A stretch of DNA of 64,000 nt from Uloborus plumipes (Eukaryota > Arthropoda > Arachnida > Araneae > Uloboridae), in the NCBI GenBank assembly GCA_038373865.1, contig JAXGGA010003888.1, forward strand, positions 31,899 through 95,898. The letters are read 5' to 3'. Below are positions 57,379-64,000 of this stretch, in pieces. The notes under the pieces were generated by a model. That model saw only the letters and a program-made list of their open reading frames with translations. It was not told where the DNA came from and did no database searches. The stretch's first letter is position 1; every line of letters starts with the position of its first letter. The position numbers and the translations under genes were made by a program.

Positions 57379-58596
57379 CACTGAAGTGACAAAAGTCATG
57401 GGATACCTCTTAATATCGTGTCGGCCCTCCTTTTGCCCGGAGAAGTGCAACAACTCGACGTGGCATGGACTCAACAAGTCGTTGGAAGTCTTCTGCAGGA
57501 ATATTGAGCCATGCTGTCTCGATAGACGTCCATAATTGTGAAAGCGTTGATGGGGCAGGATTTTGGGCACGAACAGACCTCTCGATGGTGTCCCATAAAT
57601 GCTCAATGGGATTCATGTCGGGCGATCTAGGTGGCCAAATCATTCGTTGGAATTGTCCAGAATTTTCTTCAAACCAATTGCGAACAGTTGTGGCCCGGTG
57701 ACATGGCGCATTGTCATCCATAAAAATCCCATCGTTGTTTGGGTACATGAAGTCCATGAATGGCTGCAAGTGATCTCCAAGTAGCTGCACATAAGCATTT
57801 CCAGTCAATGTTCGGTCCAGTCGCACTAGAGGACCAAGTCCATGCCATGAAAAAACAGCCCACACCATTACGGAGCCACCACCAGCTTGAACAGTGCCTT
57901 GCTGACAGTTTGGGTCCATGGCTTCGTGGGGTCTGCGCCACACTCGAACCCTACCATCGGCTCTTACCAGCTGAAATCGTGACTCATCGGACCAGGCCAC
58001 GGTTTTCCATTCATCTAGGGACCAACCGATATGCTCACGTGCCCACGAGAGTCGCTGCAAGCGATGTCGTTCTGTCAGTAAAGGCACTCGAGTCGGTCTT
58101 CTGCTGGAATAGCCCAAGAAATCCAAATTTCTCCGCACAGTTCTAGCAGACACGTCCATTGTACGTCCCACATTGATTTCTACGGTGATTTGACGCAGTG
58201 TTGCTTGTCTGTTAGAATTTACGACTCTTTGCAGACGTCGCCGGTCTCGATCTTTAAGTGCAGGCGGTCGACCACTGCGCTGTCCATGGTGGGATGTTAT
58301 GCCTGAAATTTCATACTCTCGGCACACTCTTGACACAGTGGATCTGGGAATGTTGAATTCTCTAACGATTTCCGAAATGGCATGACCCATGCGTCTAGCT
58401 CCAACTAACATTCCGCGTTCAAAGTCTGTTAATTCACGTCGTGCGGTCATCATCACGTTAAAACCTCTTCACATGAATAACTTGAACAGAAATGAAAGTT
58501 CTGTAAAAGCACTGCGCATTTATACCTGTTCTATGCGATGCTACTGCCATCTGAAAATTTGCATATTGCTATCCCATGACTTTTGTCACTTCAGTG
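57379..58596 (-). mobile_element. Intact Tc1-type transposon with perfect 27-bp ends
   Basis: 1218 bp. The terminal inverted repeats start CACTGAAGTGACAAAAGTC and are identical for 27 bp at both ends. Both are bordered by TA (57377-57378 and 58597-58598). The single gene fills most of the element. Uninterrupted frame and unmutated ends mark this as the youngest element of its kind in the window and possibly still mobile. Confidence 0.95.
57410..58456 (-). CDS. Tc1-type DDE transposase, uninterrupted
   Basis: 348 codons from ATG at 58456, close to the normal Tc1 length. It would bind the element's terminal repeats and catalyse cut-and-paste transposition into TA sites. The N-terminal half has two helix-turn-helix regions (LTDFERGMLVGARRMGHAI near residue 9; RDRRRLQRVV near 69) with a GRPPALK linker at 62-68. 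The catalytic triad is visible: D157 in WSDESRF, D248 in MDDNAPCH and E285 in SPDMNPIEHLW. I count 36 residues between the second aspartate and the glutamate, against 34 in classical Tc1. The GGGSVMVWA motif is at 192-200. The three in-frame methionines at the start leave the exact start ambiguous by two codons. No frameshift or stop was seen. Confidence 0.95.
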   Translation of the reverse strand: MMMTARRELTDFERGMLVGARRMGHAISEIVREFNIPRSTVSRVCREYEISGITSHHGQRSGRPPALKDRDRRRLQRVVNSNRQATLRQITVEINVGRTMDVSARTVRRNLDFLGYSSRRPTRVPLLTERHRLQRLSWAREHIGWSLDEWKTVAWSDESRFQLVRADGRVRVWRRPHEAMDPNCQQGTVQAGGGSVMVWAVFSWHGLGPLVRLDRTLTGNAYVQLLGDHLQPFMDFMYPNNDGIFMDDNAPCHRATTVRNWFEENSGQFQRMIWPPRSPDMNPIEHLWDTIERSVRAQNPAPSTLSQLWTSIETAWLNIPAEDFQRLVESMPRRVVALLRAKGGPTRY

Positions 58597-58598
58597 TA

Positions 58599-59461
58599 TA
58601 TAGCTCTACAGGACATAATGCATGCAGTCGAACTATGCATTATGTCTAACCCCCGAAGTGCGTTTTTATTTCCATTTTAGCTTGAAAGTTTTATGGCTAA
58701 TTCCCAAGAAATAAAGCTTTTTTTGCATAAAATGAACTAAATAAGAGAAATACTAATAAAGTATCAAAAAAGGTTTTTTTAATTAATAAATTCTTATTTT
58801 TGATTAAAAATATACAATTGCTCAATACGATGCATACGCTTTTAGAATATTAGGGGCCCCTGAGAAAGATGGGGCCTCAGGCTAAGTTGGTTTAAGTTAG
58901 TTAGGTTGGTTAAGTTCAGTCAAGTTAAATCCTTTAAGTCTACTTCCCATTATATATGCAAAAATTAAGGATATTTTCAACTTTCAAAATAATATTCGTT
59001 GATAAAAAAAACGTCTGCCAGAGAAAGAGAGATTTATTGTGACGAAAGTAACTAATGTGCATACTATTTTCTGTGTATGATTTTTTTTTAAATAATAGCC
59101 AGTTATTTTATATTCAAGTGTAACAACTTTTTGTGTACTTAACAATATATGTAATTTTTAAAGGTATTACATATGTTTTTAATATTTAGTGCACAGTTTA
59201 GGCAGTTTTATTGCATTTGCATGTGACTTTTAATGATTTTGAGACATGTAATCCGAGCTGTAAGGGTAGTTCAAAAATAGAATGACAATTTTCAATTTCC
59301 ATAGCAACTCTTAGGGTGCGCATCTTTGCACCCCCTGCGAGCATACCACTGAGTCAAAGTAATTGTCTAGAAAATAAAAGCAATATCAATTCCTTAACCA
59401 TTTATGTCCCAAAGTAGTTTAGCAAATTTTGACAATCAGTTGGGTCTAAGGCCTCCTACGC
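58599..59461. other. Intergenic, nothing recognised
   Basis: AT-rich. Near 58853 'aggggcccctgagaaagatggggcctcaggc' recalls hAT-type ends but lacks a partner. Confidence 0.35.
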
Positions 59462-59469
59462 CTTAGGGC

Positions 59470-59886
59470 CAGTGCCTGATTACCCAAAAGGCTCGGGAAG
59501 CTTGAGCTTCCTCTCAGAAATTTCAAAGGGCCCAAAAATGACAGGAAAACTGCTTAAAAATTCCAGTTCCCGCATTTTAATTCGATTTTAAAGATAATTT
59601 GTTCACTATAGTTTGGCAGAACTATGTTCTCTGGATTTTTATGCTAATTTTACAAAGTGATAAATCTTATTCAATAACAAACAACTTTCATTTGCTGAGA
59701 ATTATAATGATAGCATATAGGCTAAACTTTAATCTGAATTTTGCTGGGCCTTAGGAATAATCTTTGTAGCATTAGTGAGTTTTGTTTCAACGTGCTGAGT
59801 TTTCCGAAAATTTTCTTTAAACGAAAAGTGGAGGGCCCCTACAGGAGACTGAGCTTCCCCTAACTTCAGAGGTTGATCGGGCCCTG
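59470..59886. mobile_element. Non-autonomous hAT element with perfect 8-bp duplication
   Basis: CTTAGGGC occurs at 59462-59469 and 59887-59894. The ends CAGTGCCTGATTACCC and (inverted) CAGGGCCCGATCAACC match at 12 of 16 positions. 417 bp with no coding frame. The perfect duplication with diverged ends parallels the element at 1039-1630. Confidence 0.75.
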
Positions 59887-59894
59887 CTTAGGGC

Positions 59895-60674
59895 CCTTAA
59901 GAAAACTATTTCCAACCACAGGTACCATCTGTTGGCCTCTCAGCGAAGTACAAGGAGTGGTACTTAAAAGCTTCAGCATGATTCCAGCCATATAGGATTC
60001 ATAATACTAAATTAATGTAAGCAGGACTTCTAAGTTACGTCAGTGCATAAAGGGTTAAGACAATAAGATGCAAACAAAGATTATATAATTTAAGTTAATG
60101 TTGTATTTTAATGAGTATACTTTAAGGTAGTTAATTTTACCACAGGAAGATTGTAAAGAGAAGCATTATAGACTAATGACTGTTCGCTAAAATCAACACA
60201 TACTAGGAAATAGAGCGAGAGAAAACAAATCTCTTAGTTAATGCGCATTTGACCTGAACGGATTTAGCTGTTCGGTCTCCGTCCGATTGTTGTGGAAAGC
60301 AATATTTTTTTGGTGTGCTTTTTCTATTGCGCGAATTAAACGTAAGTTTTCAATTAGAACATAATCGGCGTAAGGTTATGAATATAATCAGACCAATTTG
60401 ATACTTAAAGATTAAGAAAGTCAGTTACCTGAACACGAAATGAAGGTCAAAATCAAAGATGCAGGTAAAACTTATCAACTTTACAGTACAATTTTTCAGT
60501 GCATTATAAGCACAGTATTCCTGAAGAACAACAAAGTGTTCGAAAACTAGTGGTCAGTTGCTATTTTAGAGCAAAAGCGAGTATACTATGTGCGTTTAGA
60601 GAAGCAATGAAATAAAACAGTCCACTAACTTGTATTTTGAGTTTCAATTCAGTGGAGTTTCTTTAGGCTGAGCT
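59895..60674. other. Intergenic, nothing recognised
   Basis: AT-rich sequence without supported features. Confidence 0.4.
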
Positions 60675-60930
60675 ATATCTGTACCTCAGAACCAGAAGGA
60701 CGTAAGTCTAAAAATGGCTGTTTTCACTTTATTGTTGCATTATAAGTAGAATCTTATTCCGTATTGACCCATCAGAACGTTATTCTATTCAAGAAATTCC
60801 TTCACAATTATTTAGCAGCGTGAAAAGAGCGCGAGTCCCATCCTTTGCATGTATTCAACAATCGTTTTAGCCTTCCCCTGAAAAGTTGCAAAAATGGACT
60901 TATGTTAGTCTGGTTCTGAGGTACAGATAT
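60675..60930. mobile_element. MITE with ATATCTGTACCTCAGAACCAG ends
   Basis: The left end ATATCTGTACCTCAGAACCA and its inverted copy at the right end are identical over about 20 bp and enclose 256 bp without coding frame. The target duplication may be AT or TA and cannot be decided because the ends overlap these bases. Confidence 0.7.
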
Positions 60931-61658
60931 TACAATTCAGTTATTATTATCATTTATTTATTAATGGTCTATTTATTCTGATGTTTTTACATGTCGTACT
61001 ATATATAAGTATGTTTGACTGAATTTTTCCTTGCAATCACTATCAGCCTATTTTCTCGAAATATTTCCGCTTATTAGAAAGGTATGTCCACAGCAGTGTA
61101 TGCAGAAAAAAAGGACAAAAGTTCAGCTAAGACAAGTCTATCTAAATGAGGAAGGAAACTAAAAAATTGATGCTCTTGTTCATTCATATTAAGAAAACTC
61201 CGCTTAATTTAGAGGCTAGCCACATCTACAAAATCCAACATTCCTGAAAACTACTAGATGCGTCTATTTCAGTCGGTAAACTGAATGTTTGCTTCTCCAT
61301 CTCTTCCGCGGTCAGAGTGTACCTATCCCCCCCCCCTTTTTCTCTATACACCTTGATTTTCTTTGGATCTCTCTCTTTTTTCTTTTTGATTTTACTACTG
61401 TTATTATTCTCATTATTGTTATTTATCTATTTATTTATTTATTTATTTATTTATTTATTTTGTATGTATTATTATTTTTAAATTAATTATTTTCTTTTCT
61501 GCATTTAAAGCGATTCATTGCGAGTTAAGGAGTTGTTTATACTTTTTACACGGTACAGAAAGTAAAGAATTTTTCCAATGTTGCAGTCAATCTCATTAAC
61601 ATCTCAGTATTACGGTGAAGTCTATAATAAAAATGAATTATGAAAGTTGAATACTTTT
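60931..61658. other. Intergenic, with (attt)n near 61423-61462 and a C9 run near 61329
   Basis: Low-complexity sequence. The frame at 61289-61486 is an artefact of it. Confidence 0.5.
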
Positions 61659-63283
61659 TAGTCTACTTTCCCGTTAAAAATAAAAGAGACGAAAAAAGCA
61701 TTAAAATTGGTTTAATGCATCTAAAAAATGTCGCCAAGTCCAAAAAATATCGCCAAGTCTAAAAAAATATCGCCAAGTAAAAAAAATATCGCCAAGTAAA
61801 AAAAAGTCAAAAAGAAACAAAAAAATGAAATAAATATCGAAAAATTAAAAATTTGAAAGTAGGGTATTGAGATGGGGAATTTGTGTGTCTGTCGGTCGGT
61901 CGTTCTGTCGTCTGTCTGTTCCCCCCTAATAACTTTTGAATGAACATTCCGATTTGGACAAACTTTTTTTTGTTGGAAAGATCTCGGCGAGTACAGCTCA
62001 TTCCCATATTTGATTTTTCGATTTGAACAATTTTTGGTGCAACTTTAAACCGTTCAAACAACCTGGCCCGCGATATTAACTTTTTAGTTAACAGTCCGAT
62101 TTGAACAAACTTTTTTTTGTTCGAAAGATCTTTTCAAGGGTACTTCATTCCCGTATCTACATTTTCGATTTGAACAATTTTTCGTTCAACATTGAACCGT
62201 TCAAACAAGCTCTCACCCCTAATAACTTTTGAGTGAACCGTCCGATTTAAACAAACTTTTTTTTGTTCGAAAGATCTCGGCAAGGATACTTCATCCCCGT
62301 TTTTAAATTTCCGATTTGAACAATTTTTCGTTCAACATTGAACCGTTCAAACAAGCTCTCACACCTAATAACTTTTGAATGAACAGTCCGATTTAAACAA
62401 ACTTTTTTTTGTTCAAAAGGTCTCGGCAAGGATGCTTCATTACCGTATTTAAATTTTCAATTTGAACATTTTTTTTGTTCAACATTGAACCGTTCAAACA
62501 ACCTTTCCCCACATAATAACTTTTAAGTGAACCGTCCGAATTGAATAAACTTTTTTTTGTTCGAAAGATCTCGGAGAGGCTCATTCCTATATTTCACTTT
62601 TCAATTTGAACCATTTTTCGTTCAATGATGAACCGTTCAGAAAAAATTTTAACATGAGCGCCTACGGAGAAATTTAAATTGAATGTTGATTCTGAACTTC
62701 AAGGCGGATTTCCTTCAAACTAACTTTGTAAGAAAATGGTTTTGATAAATAATGTATTGTAAAGTACTTTTCTGAATAATCTTCTGTGAGGACTCTGATT
62801 CCGACTCCGACTCCGCAAACATGGCGGAAATGCAGGCTCAGAAAAAATGACTGACTGGGCAGACGATTTTTTGTTTATTTATTTATTTGTTTGTTTAATT
62901 TATTATTATTATTTTTTTTTATCAGACGATTTTTTTTTTTGTTAACAAAAATTTTTCATTCACGAGAGCATTTTATTCCTTATTTATATTTAACAACTGG
63001 CAACGGATTAAAAATGAAATTCAAGACATTTTATTAACGAACAAGTTTTTTTTCTTTCTTTGATAAAATGTGTTTTGAAGTTCTTTGTACTTTTATTTTA
63101 TTTATTTATTTTTTTTTCTTTTGAAAACGATTGTGGAATTTTTCTACGGAAGAACTATAACAGTTACATTCTTTAAAAGGTGCGACAAAACTTTATTGAC
63201 TCGTTTATTTACTTTTTACGTGTCTATTTTATCTGATGAGAGGGGTATATTTTGCTTTCAGAAATCAGCTTTAAGTGCTATAA
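61659..63283 (-). repeat. R2 dispersed repeat, copy B
   Basis: Reverse-orientation partner of 31478-32848. It includes four tandem 'atatcgccaagt' units (about 61730-61800, more than in copy A) and five units of the 145-bp array (unit ends near 62048, 62195, 62341, 62488 and 62631). Translated array units look alike (DLSNKKKFVQIG, FERFNVERKIVQIG), but frames break between units, so coding function is doubtful. Confidence 0.85.
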
Positions 63284-63284
63284 G

Positions 63285-64000
63285 GGTCATTCCATGTGAA
63301 ATCAACAAGCCTCAAAACTTGACCATCACCAATTTCAAAAAAAATTATAGGATTGATTACCTCTATAAAGTGATACAAAAAACTGATTTTTAAAATTTTT
63401 TTCAGCTGTTAGTTTTTTGTGTGAGACCGCTTAAAAAACGCAAAAAATGGAAAAAAGTGAAATTTTGAACATACAAAGATTCAATTTTCTCAGCTTGTAT
63501 TGCAGCTAGAGTCTTTTGTTATATGTCATTGTAAAGCTCTTTAAACAAGCTTTCAAATGATATATAATTTGACAAGGTTTCGTGATGTTAATATTTCAAG
63601 GTCACCAAAAGCATTATTTGACCTTGAATATTTCAAAAAGTGCATTTTTAAAAAATCTGAAAAAATATATATATATTACTTCCTAATGTAGTGTATATGT
63701 GGTAAAATTTGCAGAATGGGACAGCAATGGGATCTGGATGAAAAATGGAATCGACTTTTTACACTCTTACCACTTTATTGCAATGCCTATGGCTCCTGAG
63801 GATATATAATACAGAAATATTGCAAACTGCGAAATGTTATTTACAAGTGACGGTTGGCTTATTCCACGTCTTGTTTTGAGAGGTTATAAATAATTCCTTT
63901 TCCGTTTCTACTAGGGTCTACTTTCGAAATAATAGCACTTATGGGCACATTGACAACATTTTCAAAGTCTGGATAGTAGATAGAATTTGAGGGCTCCTGA
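63285..64000. mobile_element. Left part of a second AGGGTCATTCC-type element, cut by window edge
   Basis: Begins 'aagggtcattccatgtgaaatcaac', matching the first 13 bases of the palindrome at 27873 (agggtcattccat), then diverges. It lies directly against the end of R2 copy B. The right end is outside the window. The interior has 'aaggtcaccaaaagcattatttgacctt', an inverted motif, and ends with a minus-strand coding tail. Confidence 0.4.
63859..63999 (-). CDS. Partial ORF, C-terminus only, open at the window edge
   Basis: 46 codons ending KQDVE at TAA (63859-63861), open to the last base of the window. The sequence (QEPSNSIYYPDFENVV ... SKVDPSRNGKGIIYNL) has balanced, protein-like composition unlike the low-complexity frames around it. 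The family is not recognised. Its position inside an element with foldback-type tips suggests it is the end of that element's own gene. The upstream part is not available here. Confidence 0.4.
   Translation of the reverse strand, partial: QEPSNSIYYPDFENVVNVPISAIISKVDPSRNGKGIIYNLSKQDVE

Noticed and set aside
57714..58146. Plus- and minus-strand frames of 75-128 codons around 57.7-58.1 kb
   Set aside because: They are shadows of the intact Tc1 transposase gene in other frames.
61807..62584. Repeated frames with KKKFVQIG motifs, as a possible tandem-repeat protein
   Set aside because: They fall on the 145-bp array of R2. Stops and frame changes occur between units, and unit lengths vary (142-148 bp), so no continuous frame exists.

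Overview
The window is AT-rich eukaryotic DNA dominated by transposable elements (TEs). There is no bacterial-style gene packing, and I could identify no complete host gene. The mix points to an arthropod: Tc1/mariner, hAT and piggyBac-type elements, a Penelope-like element, tRNA-derived SINEs, large foldback elements and long microsatellites. An arachnid, perhaps an orb-weaving spider, is my best guess, but that rests on a general impression of the repeats and was not tested by any search. The sequence reads like a long intron or intergenic region.

0-20 kb: a short hAT element with a perfect 8-bp target duplication (1039-1630). A 2.6-kb foldback element with TA target duplications (2203-4811). 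Three copies of an 'acttcctttta...ggaagtagtg' repeat (R1), two of them inside a larger element with 'CTGCCGTGGGCAGG' ends (9844-12197). A decayed Tc1 element (12210-13635), a tandem duplication with a C15 tract (15366-15902), a decayed mariner (16362-17605) and a converging pair of related SINEs (18484-18975).

20-40 kb: a TA-flanked element (20582-21825), two short terminal-inverted-repeat elements, a three-copy dispersed repeat (25.7-27.0 kb) and a SINE (27.0-27.3 kb). A 3.8-kb hAT element (27481-31271) contains a 2.8-kb near-perfect palindrome. Copy A of the R2 repeat follows. At 36039-38719 there is a three-level nest, with a Penelope-like element inside a Tc1 fragment inside a short element.

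40-64 kb: a minisatellite, decayed mariner and LINE fragments, a 500-bp TATAC-rich tract and a 105-bp (TA)n. A 3.7-kb foldback element (48513-52186) carries nine 170-bp units, nearly all with a TGACGTCA palindrome, and a cysteine-rich coding exon. There is a CpG-rich island near 56.1 kb. The best-preserved gene is a 348-codon Tc1-type transposase (57410-58456) in an element with perfect 27-bp ends and TA duplications. Two further short elements follow, then R2 copy B (inverted relative to copy A) and, at the right edge, an element whose reading frame leaves the window.

The genes present serve mobile elements. Only the 57.4-58.6 kb transposase looks able to encode a complete protein. Most other elements are non-autonomous or broken, and would depend on enzymes encoded elsewhere.
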